Shown one piece after another: positions 35,994 through 45,610 of a stretch of DNA of 64,000 nt. Source of the DNA: Sergeia podlipaevii (Eukaryota > Euglenozoa > Kinetoplastea > Trypanosomatida > Trypanosomatidae); contig JASANZ010002219.1 in the NCBI GenBank assembly GCA_030849805.1, positions 1-64,000 of the forward strand, in the 5' to 3' direction. The translations under genes were made by a program, and so were the position numbers. A model generated the notes under the pieces. The model was not told the origin of the DNA and searched no databases. It was given only the letters and a program-made list of their open reading frames with translations. How positions within the stretch are numbered: position 1 is the stretch's first letter; each line of letters begins with the position of its first letter.

Positions 35994-38507
35994 CTACGGG
36001 ACGTAGCTAAGCGCGGTATTCAGGCGTTCAAGTGCAGATCGCAACGGGGAAAGACTCCCCCTGTGTGGTGCATGTTGCCAGTTGTTCTCCAGACGCATAG
36101 CATCCGTGGAAGTAGATAATAACGCAGGACCCGTCGCACCACCACCAGCACCACCTGAGGACCTCCGGCGAGAAAGGGTCTCGCGGAGTTGCAGTCGCGC
36201 CTGCTGCCGTCGAACTTGCGTAGCTGTGCTCGCCAGTTGCTCAGAGAGCAGCTTGCATCTCTTCTCACGCTCAACCAGCACACGCGACTGCTCCTGTAGC
36301 TCACACGTGCGCGTTGCCACTTCTTCCTCGCGTTCAAGCAGCGCACGATCAGCCATGTCAACCAGCCTGTTCATGCTCTCTTCTTCGCCAGCAGCCGCGG
36401 TTGTACGGCGCATGCGCTGGATGATAGAGCGTGCTATCGCACGCATCTTTCCAGCTGCCTTCTCAACGGCCGCCTCCCTGGAGCGCATCTGGTCTTCCCA
36501 TTGCCGCTGCTCCGCTTCAGGAGAGGTATATACAATGCTCTCAGGGAACGGCTGACTGATCCCAAGCCGCTGCTGATAAAGCAGATGAAGTTCGCGCAGG
36601 TACTGAAGAGGAACTTCAATTGCTGGAAAAAGCTGATGCACGAGATCGTATAACGGAATGACAAAGGTCTCCATAAAGAAAAGCTGCCCTTGCTCAAGCG
36701 GCACTCTGTCGCGCTCATTAGAAAATGGCACGGTAAGCCCAAGAACGCGCTCGCGGTCGCCTTGATTGTACATCTCTTCCACTGCGCCAGTCCACTTGGT
36801 AGCCACTGAAACACCTTTGGCCTGAGCTCCAATATCGGCTGCGTGTACAAGCAGAGAGAACACAAGCAGTCTGTCTTCAGACTTAGAGAAATCCAAGTCG
36901 CCATTAGCTGCCCGTCTTCCCCACGTCTTCATGTCGTTGCGGTGCATCACCATGTCTGTACAACTAACTATCTCCACAACAATTCGGTGAAACTCAAGCG
37001 CCTCCTCGTCTGTCATGTCTTCAGTAAAATCAGCGCACTCTTCGCGTAGAAAACTGAAAGCAGTAGAGATGTGCATCTGCTCCAGCGCGCTCTTGCCGTT
37101 AAACTGGAAATAAATGGGATCAAATGTATTTCGCAAGAACAAGTAACTAACGCCTGGGTGTCGAACGTCATGCGCAAGTGCTGCGAAGGCAACGGCCCGC
37201 TTCTCCACGCGTGTCATGGAAGCCAAGAGGCCTGGGCACATGGTCATCAATGACGCACTGCCCTGAAGCACATCGGCTGCGTGGATGGAATTGTGGTAGG
37301 GGTTGTCCTGATAGTTCGCCTCTATCAGTGCAGCCATCCCTAACCACGCAGTGAGACCTTCTCTGGTATCAAAGAGTTCCCACTCGAGTGCCACCTCCTT
37401 AGCGACGCTCACTACAATGTTTTCAATCTGCGATGCCGCTGCCATCACGTCATAGCCCCATGTCAGAAAGTTGGCCCTATCTGGTAATGAACATGGATCA
37501 CTGACATCATCCACCTTAGCGCGCTCAACCGCATATAAGGTTGGCTTTATGATGGAATCCCTATTCCAGCGACCATTGGCTGGTGCAGTGTCCTTTTCGT
37601 CTTCCTTGTGCTGTGCATCTACTACAGCCTGTGCTGCAGAGAGTTGAGCCAGCAGTTCCACTATTCTCCCTTCGTACTTCTCCGTTAACTCGTTTGACAG
37701 CCTTTGGGCTTCATCGGCTGCCTTCTGCTTTACCATGCTGAGTTCCTGCCGGAGATCATCGCACGCACGCTGCGAAGCCTGTGCCATTCTAGACATCTCT
37801 TCAAGTGCCGATCCCTTCGCATTGAGCTGCTTCGTGAGGACGCTAACGCTGGAGTTCAGTGTATGTAGCTCCTCATCCATCGCACTGGCTGTCTCAGTCT
37901 CTTTCCTCTCTCGCTCACGATTCGCTGCAAGCACCTCTTGCAGTTCCTTCTGGTGCTGGGAACGCTGCTCAGACAAGGCTAAGGCGTGTGCTTGCGCCTG
38001 ATTCTCCACGCGAGATGTAGCTTCTGCAATTCGTTCCTCGGCACGCTTCTCGGCAGCTGCCACGTTGCATGCCATCTGTTCGACCGCATCACGCAAAGAT
38101 TCAATTTTATGCTCGTTTTGCTCTGCAAGTAGCTGAAGCGCTTCATTTTCTTTTATGAGCTGTGCTGATCGAGAGACAAGCTTCTCCACGTACTCCTCGG
38201 TAACGCGGGGTTTGATACTTGAGGTAGCACACTCCTCACTTTTGTTTAGCGTATCACTTTGTTGATAAGATTTTCGATAAGAGGCAATCAAACTAGCACA
38301 TGATGAGCAGATAAGAGATGGTGGTCTCCCGTTCGCAAGAACTGTGAGTGACTGAAGACAGTCTGAGCAAAACAGTTCACCGCAGTTGGGACAATTAGAT
38401 TTGGCTACATAAAAGGCAAAGTGCTTATCGCACCCGGCACAATTCTCTCGACGTTCTACCCATTTGGAGCAAGGGACTGGGTACCCAGGAGGAAGGTGAA
38501 GAGACAT
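35994..38507 (-). CDS. PDEC: Cyclic nucleotide phosphodiesterase C with FYVE-like finger
   Basis: An 837-residue protein. Residues 23-70 are a FYVE-like zinc finger with four CxxC pairs (C23/26, C39/42, C47/50, C67/70). A long coiled coil follows to about 305, then a class I PDE catalytic domain (about 355-650). The catalytic domain shows YHNSIHAADV (H405, H409), ALAHDVRHPG (H446, D447), VHAADIGAQAKG (third metal Asp) and QGQLFFMETFVIPLYD (purine-clamp Gln). A second coiled coil and Ser/Gly-rich tail end the protein. The order finger, coil, central catalytic domain is diagnostic of kinetoplastid PDEC, which hydrolyses cAMP and/or cGMP and acts in osmoregulation in T. cruzi. Catalytic residues look intact. 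The finger lacks the RHHC core of classic FYVE domains. Confidence 0.93.
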   Translation of the reverse strand: MSLHLPPGYPVPCSKWVERRENCAGCDKHFAFYVAKSNCPNCGELFCSDCLQSLTVLANGRPPSLICSSCASLIASYRKSYQQSDTLNKSEECATSSIKPRVTEEYVEKLVSRSAQLIKENEALQLLAEQNEHKIESLRDAVEQMACNVAAAEKRAEERIAEATSRVENQAQAHALALSEQRSQHQKELQEVLAANRERERKETETASAMDEELHTLNSSVSVLTKQLNAKGSALEEMSRMAQASQRACDDLRQELSMVKQKAADEAQRLSNELTEKYEGRIVELLAQLSAAQAVVDAQHKEDEKDTAPANGRWNRDSIIKPTLYAVERAKVDDVSDPCSLPDRANFLTWGYDVMAAASQIENIVVSVAKEVALEWELFDTREGLTAWLGMAALIEANYQDNPYHNSIHAADVLQGSASLMTMCPGLLASMTRVEKRAVAFAALAHDVRHPGVSYLFLRNTFDPIYFQFNGKSALEQMHISTAFSFLREECADFTEDMTDEEALEFHRIVVEIVSCTDMVMHRNDMKTWGRRAANGDLDFSKSEDRLLVFSLLVHAADIGAQAKGVSVATKWTGAVEEMYNQGDRERVLGLTVPFSNERDRVPLEQGQLFFMETFVIPLYDLVHQLFPAIEVPLQYLRELHLLYQQRLGISQPFPESIVYTSPEAEQRQWEDQMRSREAAVEKAAGKMRAIARSIIQRMRRTTAAAGEEESMNRLVDMADRALLEREEEVATRTCELQEQSRVLVEREKRCKLLSEQLASTATQVRRQQARLQLRETLSRRRSSGGAGGGATGPALLSTSTDAMRLENNWQHAPHRGSLSPLRSALERLNTALSYVP

Positions 38508-38647
38508 ATCTACCTATATATATGTAGCTGTACTTGCTAGCATAGAACAATGAAAGAGACTTTATCACCAGCTCCTGGTGCTCGTGTTGCTGCAGTAAAA
38601 GAAAAAAAAAACCCAGCTGATGATTGTGTGAATTAAAAAAAATAGTA

Positions 38648-38672
38648 ACAATAATAATAATAATAATAATAA
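38648..38672. repeat. (AAT)n microsatellite
   Basis: Eight or so AAT units within the spacer between PDEC and the NEK kinase. Confidence 0.8.
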
Positions 38673-38747
38673 AATACAGGGGAATGCAATGCGCAAAATG
38701 GCAGTCTTATAGGATTCACTAGATGATTACTTTTATGGCCTCTCTCG

Positions 38748-38750
<3 letters not shown>

Positions 38751-38780
<30 letters not shown>
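38751..38780. repeat. (TG)n microsatellite
   Basis: Fifteen perfect TG units. Confidence 0.9.
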
Positions 38781-38785
<5 letters not shown>

Positions 38786-38822
38786 TAAACTGTGAGAGGT
38801 TATGGGGGCAGTACGTCAAAGA

Positions 38823-38863
<41 letters not shown>
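38823..38863. repeat. Compound (TC)n(TA)n microsatellite
   Basis: About nine TC units running directly into about eleven TA units. On the minus strand the first part is GA-rich. Confidence 0.9.
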
Positions 38864-39592
38864 CTTTTTGAAGAATACACATACATATATAAACATGTTA
38901 GAAACATAGCAAAAATATGGAGTAAAAGAATGACCGAATATATAGAAATGCAGCTGAATAGTGCTCCTTCGCTGAAAAGAAAAAAAAGGTTCGCCTTTTT
39001 CTTAAATGTAGTCAAGCGCCGATATTGTGGGAGATAGCAAAGACATTTATTTTTTCTGTAAGAATGCGTAAAGAAGATTGCACAGGTAATACACTAATCC
39101 ATATCAGTATATTCCACTAACGCTTTGTTGCAGAAATTAATAGGGGTATATGTGCACAACCTCGAAAACAAACAGGCACACACCAATGCCTTTTCACACA
39201 CAGACACAAAGAGAGAAAATTGAATAAGAAAATATCAAGAACACGTAAGCTCCTAGCTGCAAGGTGTTTCAGCTAAAAAAAGAAATAATAATAATAATTA
39301 TTATTATAAGCATCAAGTGAAAATGGATATACGACGGGGTTCACACACCTTACGCCACACAAAGATAATCCTCTCTTTCACTCTCAGCATTACCATACAA
39401 AAATAAATTCGCAATCGTCCAGTACACACACACGCGCACATATGCATACATGGAGCATCGCAAAGAAACCATAAACATGCAGGCGAGTTCATTTTACAAC
39501 ATACAGGTGCACTGCAATTGATACGCGAAGCAACCCAAAAAGAAAAAAAACAAATTCATATAGAGAGAAGCAGATAAACGTACAACGCGGCG

Positions 39593-41245
39593 CTAAACGT
39601 TGCCGTACTGAGACCACTTATACTGGTTGAGAAGTAACACAGCGGTATCAAGTTGGTCCAAATCAATTTTCTCCCCAGCAGTGGTGTGGTGGTTTAGAGC
39701 AATGGTGACTTCCTCCAGAAAGGTGCTGTTGCCCGATGGAACAGATGGCCATGTGACAGCCCCCAGCGTGTTAAGGTCGTTGCACATCACTACTGGAGCA
39801 TCTTCAGTGAGGACCTCGTCCGTGTCACCAAACATGGTAACGCGGGTTTTAAGCAATTCCTCTTCCACCTCGCGCATATCAACACGTGGAGTGCCAGCAA
39901 GCTGATAAACAGAAACAGGCAACGTCTTTGCCCGCTTGTCATCCTTAGCAATACCCTTCGTTGACGATGATACATTCCGTTGTCGAAGTGGGACCTTCTT
40001 GCGAAGCGGTGAGGTGCTCGGCACCGACCTGGCAGCGCTTCTCCGCTTCACTACAGCTGAAGCTGGCGCTGGCGACACTACTCGGGTCGCTAGTGTCTTC
40101 GGGGAAGATTGCGCTGGTGAAGCTACGGATTGACCTTTCTGTTTAGATGCCGTCTTGACTGGCACTGACACAACGATCTCCTCCACAAAGGGAGATAAGT
40201 CAGAAATGGGTTCCGTAGCAGCGCTAGGATCTGACGGGAGTGTTGGTGTGGCTGCATCCCATGAGGCATATAAACTCTCGCTACCGTCTTCTGCCTCCTC
40301 TTCATCAGCATTTGCTGGAGGGGGCCAGGGCTTCTCGTAGTGTAGCTCAGGCCCACTATATTGTTGCATGAGTCGGCCCTTGAATGGCTTCTGTGAAGGA
40401 TGAGAAGGATGACTGGTGGGGACCTCAAGGTGCTCCTCAATGAGCACCTGCGCCGTTGGGCGATCTCGAGGCTTCTTGCTGAGCATTTTGCGCACGATTT
40501 CTTCGAATGAGCTATCAAGTCCTGTGTTGAACGGTGCCACGTCGTCCTCGAGAATCTTCTGAATGAGAGAAAGAAAGTGAGTCGCCTCAAATGGCTTGCG
40601 TAGCGTGCACATTTCGTAGAACACAATCCCCAGGCTCCAGACATCACTTCGGTCATCATACGGGAGACCATCGCACACCTCAGGAGCAAAATAGAGTGGA
40701 GTGCCAATCATGCTGCGCGGCTTTTGGTTCGCGTTTGTCAAAACGGTGCAAACGCCAAAGTCGCCTAGTTTAAGATGATTCTTTGCGGTGACGAAGATAT
40801 TGCTCGTCTTAATATCGCGGTGTACAATTCGCTTTGAGTGGATATGCGCCAGCGCGCACAAGAGCTCTGCCATCCACTCAATAATAACATCCCCGGGAAA
40901 CGGCTTCTCCTCGTAGCGCTGACGCTCAATGAGATGCTCCAGTGTGCTACACTCGCAGTACTCCATGATAATGTCGACCGACTTCACACCCGCAAAACTC
41001 TCCCTAAACTTTACCACATTGGGATGATCCACACCGTTCATTACCAAAATCTCCTTTTTGGCCCGCAGCTGTTCTTCCTCATCCATACTCTGCAGAGACA
41101 TCTGCTTCAGCACGTACGTTCTATTATTCTGCTTATTCGTCACGCGAAAGACGTCGCTGGTTGCCCCAGAGCCCAAATGCTCATGAACAGTGTAATTCTC
41201 CAATCCCTTAACAGTTTTGTCAATCAAAAGACTATCCGACGACAT
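39593..41245 (-). CDS. NEK-family Ser/Thr protein kinase
   Basis: A 550-residue kinase. The domain (about residues 17-275) has glycine loop LGSGATSDVF, ATP lysine in YVLKQM, catalytic loop HRDIKTSNIF, metal loop LGDFGV and GTPLYFAPEV as activation-loop end. SDVWSLGIVFYEMCTLRKPFEA is typical of the NEK family. Trypanosomatids have many NEKs, mostly tied to basal bodies, flagella and division. The 270-residue C-terminal tail is Pro/Ser/Ala-rich without a known domain and carries basic stretches that could direct localisation. All catalytic residues are present. The subfamily is not assigned. Confidence 0.9.
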   Translation of the reverse strand: MSSDSLLIDKTVKGLENYTVHEHLGSGATSDVFRVTNKQNNRTYVLKQMSLQSMDEEEQLRAKKEILVMNGVDHPNVVKFRESFAGVKSVDIIMEYCECSTLEHLIERQRYEEKPFPGDVIIEWMAELLCALAHIHSKRIVHRDIKTSNIFVTAKNHLKLGDFGVCTVLTNANQKPRSMIGTPLYFAPEVCDGLPYDDRSDVWSLGIVFYEMCTLRKPFEATHFLSLIQKILEDDVAPFNTGLDSSFEEIVRKMLSKKPRDRPTAQVLIEEHLEVPTSHPSHPSQKPFKGRLMQQYSGPELHYEKPWPPPANADEEEAEDGSESLYASWDAATPTLPSDPSAATEPISDLSPFVEEIVVSVPVKTASKQKGQSVASPAQSSPKTLATRVVSPAPASAVVKRRSAARSVPSTSPLRKKVPLRQRNVSSSTKGIAKDDKRAKTLPVSVYQLAGTPRVDMREVEEELLKTRVTMFGDTDEVLTEDAPVVMCNDLNTLGAVTWPSVPSGNSTFLEEVTIALNHHTTAGEKIDLDQLDTAVLLLNQYKWSQYGNV

Positions 41246-41908
41246 TTCATGCTAATATTTTCTTTTTAATTCTAGGAGTGTTCGCACTAAACACTTTTCT
41301 CATATATTTGCGCACGCCCTTATTATCAATTCGACAGAAAAAGAAAAAATTAGTGGTTTTCGCTCGCGAAAGAGAGGACCTGGACTCGCAATATGTACCT
41401 TAGCCGCCACCTATTCGTCCGCAATAGCAACAACAGCGGAAAATGACTACAAGATTAGAGCAATATACTTAACGTTCACTACAATAATAAAAAATCTAGA
41501 AAATCTAAAGTCCGTCAAAAAGGAACACAGAAAAAAAAACTCCTTCTTGAGCAGACGCACAAAAAAAAAAAAAACATGGCGAACACAGAGAAAAAGCTTT
41601 ATGAAACCGCCCAATCACCAGAGAACGAGCAAGGCAATAGAAAAACAATGAAGGGTGTCAGCAAGATGTATATATGGTGTGTTTATGTGTGTGTATGTGT
41701 GATAATGAACAAAAAACAAATGCTTTCCAAACTCCTGCTGAGGTCTTCTAAAATGCCTCCCTTCTCTCGTCCACTACGTATATAGCAATTGCTAGCTGCC
41801 CGCTTCAGCATTATGTTTCCAATCCTCTCCCGCTTGTGTTGAAATGAAAATGCGCCACAAGCAGAAAAGGGAGAGAAAAAATCGAATCCTATGAGCATTC
41901 ATTCCTGA
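41246..41908. other. Spacer, nothing recognised
   Basis: A/T-rich with A runs near 41528-41537 and 41561-41574 and a GT-rich run near 41677-41702. No gene is seen. Confidence 0.5.
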
Positions 41909-44827
41909 TCAAGTGAAGCGTCTGGTCACGCTGGCGTAGAGAGGTCGCAGCTCCTCGGGGATATGCCGACCAAACTCCTTCAGCAGTACTCCAACTTCAG
42001 AGGGACTAGCCTCTCTAAACAAGCCGCAGAGCTGGGAAACAATAGAAGCAAAATGCCCTTCAACGGTCTGAGGTGAGGCAGCAAAGAGAGCTCTGGACAT
42101 GGCAATGTCCCCAAGAGCTTTTCGAAAGGCTGAGTAGCTAGAGCCACTGAGTCGCTCCTTTAAATAGGCGCAGAACTCTCGTGACGAGGCCCCTACAATG
42201 GTTGAAGAGACAGGGCCAACGCTTGGCACTGGAGGTGGAAGAGAGGCCAGTGTTTGGCGCTGCATTTTGGGCACAGCTGGAGCTCCTGGGATCGTACCAG
42301 TGGTAGGTCCAGAAGCCGTTGCCGTGGGATGGGGTGGTGCGTTGCACACCTTTGAAGTATTCATGCCGTCTCTCGCAGTGAGTGAAGGAGTTTCACTGGC
42401 ATTCTCTAGTCGCCGCCGTTGCTGGCGCTGTTGCTCCTCGACATCCTGACGCACACGTGCTTCAGCAAACTCACGCGCCTTCAGAGCCGAATCCGGAACT
42501 TCGGCTGACACTGCATCACGTGCACTATTTGCTGATCCCTCGTCAACCGCCATAGACACCGCCTTGGTGCGTGAGGACGCCTCTGACACCGTAGAACGCC
42601 GACCAAGAAAGAACCGCGACACAGCTGCGAAGCCATCCCTGAACTGTTCACACACAGACGTGCGCCGCCCAACCCAGTCCGAGAGGCTCCGCAGCTCACC
42701 TCCGAATCTCTCATCCGCGAGCAGCACAACGCCGTAGTCCCCCTTGTGTCGGATAACACGCCCGATGCACTGATTGACTGTACGCATCGCCTCGTTGCGG
42801 TACCAGTCATCGCCAGTAAACGGTTTTCCGTTAACGAGAGGCCGCTGGGAGGAAATCTGGCTGATATATTCACGCTTTAAGCGCACAAACAAGTCGGTGT
42901 GATTTGCAAAAGGGATGCCAGTCACCACAACGCAGCGGCCGTGGTGGTCCGCGAAGTCGATGCCCTCGCTGACTTTGCCACGGCAGACCGCTAGCAGCAC
43001 CGCGCCACGCCTCGGAGCGCCGTCAACAGTCTTCTGGAAGGTAGTGACAACCGCCTTCAAGTCGCCGCTAACAGGGGGCTCTACAAAGATGGGCTTCTCC
43101 GCCGACAGCAAACCCCACACGGTCTTCTCCCCAGCACCCAACTGCGCGCCAGCACCGGCTCGCCACAAGTCCACAGCGGAGTTCATTGCAGAGTAACTAG
43201 GAAAGAAAATCAGCATGCCCCCTGGTGTAACGCGAGCCATGTTTACCGCAGTCATTCCCAGTGACATGCGGTAGGAAACACTGTTGCGGAGTGCATAGCT
43301 GCTGTTCAACCGCTCCCCGCCAGGCCCTTTACAGAGGACGCACCCCAACACCTGATCAGGCTGGATCACGTGCGAGCCCTTTAGGCGCACTTCAAAGTCT
43401 GTGCCCAGCTCAGCAGCAAAGTGGTCTAGCGGGGAGAGCGTTCCGCTCGTCAAAAGCAAACTGTGCGCAAGAACGGCCAACTGTGAAAGCTCCTCGCCGC
43501 TGTCCAGTTTCCAGAACCCAAGAGTCCGTCTCGATGTGGGCCTCTCACTACCAGTACCACCAACAGTTCCCTCCTCCTGAATAACAAAGCGAGTGGAATC
43601 ACCTGCACCACCGCTGGCATGCGCATTCGCAAACACTGACGCCAAAAACTGCTGCACGCGGCCCAGTGCAGCAGCAGGACGCTCACTCTCGGACAACAAC
43701 GTCACTGCCTTCGTCATCGCCTCGCTAATCCCTGAGCCTAGTCCCGCTGTCCCCTCAAAAACCTCCGGGGTGATGAGAGTTGACGCGAGAAACTCCAACA
43801 TGTACGCGCCTGGGCGGACTAACTCCCGCTTTCCACTCCCTTGTGCTACGTCGGAGTGCTTTGCGGCTCGCTCAGGAAAGACCTCTGTCGATATAGCAGC
43901 CTCAAAACGGCACAGTAAGATCTTCAGGGAAGCAAATTCCTGCTCAAGAAGGTCGCCATCGTGCTGCGCGGCGGTGTCACCACCCGCTGCAGCGCCTGCA
44001 GTGGACAGTCGTTGCATGGCGACGGCTCTGGTACAATCGTGAATCGCGTTTGTAACATCAATAGGTAGAAGATCTAAGCAGCAGGCTGCGCTGAGGGCAG
44101 AAGGAAGGTTGTGCGCCTCATCCACAATGAGAATGCAATTCTTGAGCTCAAAGGGCAGTTGCTTTCGCAACACAGGGTCAATAATGTAATTGTAAGGTGC
44201 GAAAACAATGTCCGCCTCCTTGGCGTTGTCTCTTTCATAGTAGTAGGGGCAGAACCCATTGCGCTTGCCGTGGGTCACAAGATCCTCCATATCGTGAATG
44301 GCGTACTCCTCCTCCAGCTGCGCTGTATCTTTGTTCATTTGAAGACTACGAAAGAAGCGGCAGCTCTTGTCCGCGCGCAGTGCGCTACACATTGAGCGTT
44401 GCGCCTGAGCTGATGGAAGACGGGTCACCTCACTGTTGACACACATGTGCTCACGTGCGCCGAGTAACGCCATCGTGACTTTACCCTTGTATGCTGAGCA
44501 CTTGAGCTCCTTAATCACCTGCGCCAGCTGGGCATGAGTGCGGCTGCAGTATACCACCTTGTACGGCGATTGCGGAATGGCAGTCTGATCTCCAGTGAGC
44601 GTGTGCCGCAGCAGCGCGGGGACTAACTGTTTCCTCCGGAGTGCCCACGCAAGCGTGGAGCAGAGAAGACAAAGTGTCTTGCCCGTCCCCGTCGGAGACT
44701 CAAGTAAAGCATTAGCACCTGTGTCGAGCGCCTTGATAACACTCTCCATATATTCAACTTGCGCAGGATACGGTTGGAAAGGGAAGAGCACCTCAAGTCC
44801 CGCTATTTGCAAGGTTGTAGATGACAT
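41909..44827 (-). CDS. RTEL1: RTEL1-like Fe-S DNA helicase
   Basis: A 972-residue superfamily 2 helicase of the XPD/FANCJ/RTEL1 group. Motifs are the Q-like region FPFQPYPAQVEYM, Walker A ESPTGTGKT (K50), VVYCSRTHAQLAQV (motif Ia), DEAH in LIVDEAHNLPS, and motif VI NQCIGRVIRHKGDYGVVLLADERF. Cys residues in REHMCVN, RSMC, SCRFF and GFCPYYYER fit the Fe-S cluster. The C-terminal domain FCAYLKERLSGSSYSAFRKAL resembles the harmonin-N-like module of RTEL1, which favours RTEL1 over FANCJ or XPD. Known family roles are unwinding D-loops and telomeric G-quadruplexes. A clear splice acceptor lies about 30 bases upstream. Confidence 0.88.
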   Translation of the reverse strand: MSSTTLQIAGLEVLFPFQPYPAQVEYMESVIKALDTGANALLESPTGTGKTLCLLCSTLAWALRRKQLVPALLRHTLTGDQTAIPQSPYKVVYCSRTHAQLAQVIKELKCSAYKGKVTMALLGAREHMCVNSEVTRLPSAQAQRSMCSALRADKSCRFFRSLQMNKDTAQLEEEYAIHDMEDLVTHGKRNGFCPYYYERDNAKEADIVFAPYNYIIDPVLRKQLPFELKNCILIVDEAHNLPSALSAACCLDLLPIDVTNAIHDCTRAVAMQRLSTAGAAAGGDTAAQHDGDLLEQEFASLKILLCRFEAAISTEVFPERAAKHSDVAQGSGKRELVRPGAYMLEFLASTLITPEVFEGTAGLGSGISEAMTKAVTLLSESERPAAALGRVQQFLASVFANAHASGGAGDSTRFVIQEEGTVGGTGSERPTSRRTLGFWKLDSGEELSQLAVLAHSLLLTSGTLSPLDHFAAELGTDFEVRLKGSHVIQPDQVLGCVLCKGPGGERLNSSYALRNSVSYRMSLGMTAVNMARVTPGGMLIFFPSYSAMNSAVDLWRAGAGAQLGAGEKTVWGLLSAEKPIFVEPPVSGDLKAVVTTFQKTVDGAPRRGAVLLAVCRGKVSEGIDFADHHGRCVVVTGIPFANHTDLFVRLKREYISQISSQRPLVNGKPFTGDDWYRNEAMRTVNQCIGRVIRHKGDYGVVLLADERFGGELRSLSDWVGRRTSVCEQFRDGFAAVSRFFLGRRSTVSEASSRTKAVSMAVDEGSANSARDAVSAEVPDSALKAREFAEARVRQDVEEQQRQQRRRLENASETPSLTARDGMNTSKVCNAPPHPTATASGPTTGTIPGAPAVPKMQRQTLASLPPPVPSVGPVSSTIVGASSREFCAYLKERLSGSSYSAFRKALGDIAMSRALFAASPQTVEGHFASIVSQLCGLFREASPSEVGVLLKEFGRHIPEELRPLYASVTRRFT

Positions 44828-45610
44828 TTATGAAGGATAATATTGTGAAGCCAGCCTGTTAAATTAAAAAAAAAAAAGAGAATATGACGTTGGATACTCT
44901 TCTCTCTGACAAATCTTTTGAAGGTGCGCGCACCTGTGTACTATTTGAGGGAAAGAGAAACAATAATGTGTTTAAAAAGTGCAATCGACTCCAATTAAAA
45001 TCAATATCTTTGTATGTCAACGTATATTTTTTGTCCTTCAGTAGTATCGACATCACCATAAAATTTATCAACGGAGCCAGTACTGACTGTAGAACTACTA
45101 AGATATCCCGCTTCCTTGCACTAGACACACTTCGAAATACAACAAACACGAAGTGTGCTACGTTTGTGCAGGATAATGGCAAGAAAGAAAGCAAAAAAAA
45201 AAAAATGGGTAGAAATCAAAGCATGCAGGCATATACTTTTAAAAAATGGACCAGGTTGACACATCACATTTCGTACCGTCAGCAACAATACTGCCACACA
45301 AGGGGATAGACAACGAGAGCTGCTCTATCGCGCATGTTTACTAGTATTATTTTTTGTATTAAAAAAAAAGGAGATAGAAATATTTCTATATGCGGTCTGA
45401 ACTAGCAAAAGCAACCACGAAAAAAAGAAAAATCAAGTCATATACAAAATGAAATGCTTTTGTCTAATCTATAGAAAGAGCAATTTAAGAAACTGCTACA
45501 CTGGGAGCTGCCAAGTGACTCATAACGGAGGTATCGCACGACTAAGCAAACGGGGAAAAAAAAGTGCAAGAAAAAAAAAAACACGCATCTGCGCAGGCTT
45601 CCGAAACGAT
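44828..45610. other. Spacer with the RTEL1 acceptor
   Basis: A/T-rich. Holds the acceptor for the helicase gene at its left end and A runs near 45184-45203 and 45361-45369. The rest should be the CAP-G 3' UTR. Confidence 0.5.
44856..44880 (-). promoter_or_regulatory. Trans-splice acceptor of the RTEL1-like gene
   Basis: On the minus strand a T run of about 12 is followed by AATTTAACAG (AG at 44856-44857), about 28 bases before the ATG at 44827. Confidence 0.75.

Larger units (their letters stand above)
38508..39592. other. 1.1-kb spacer dense in microsatellites
   Basis: The stretch contains AAT, TG, CT and TA runs (listed separately) and another (AAT)/(ATT) inverted cluster near 39285-39307. 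No gene is seen. It is 5' region of PDEC and 3' UTR of the NEK kinase gene. Confidence 0.55.
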
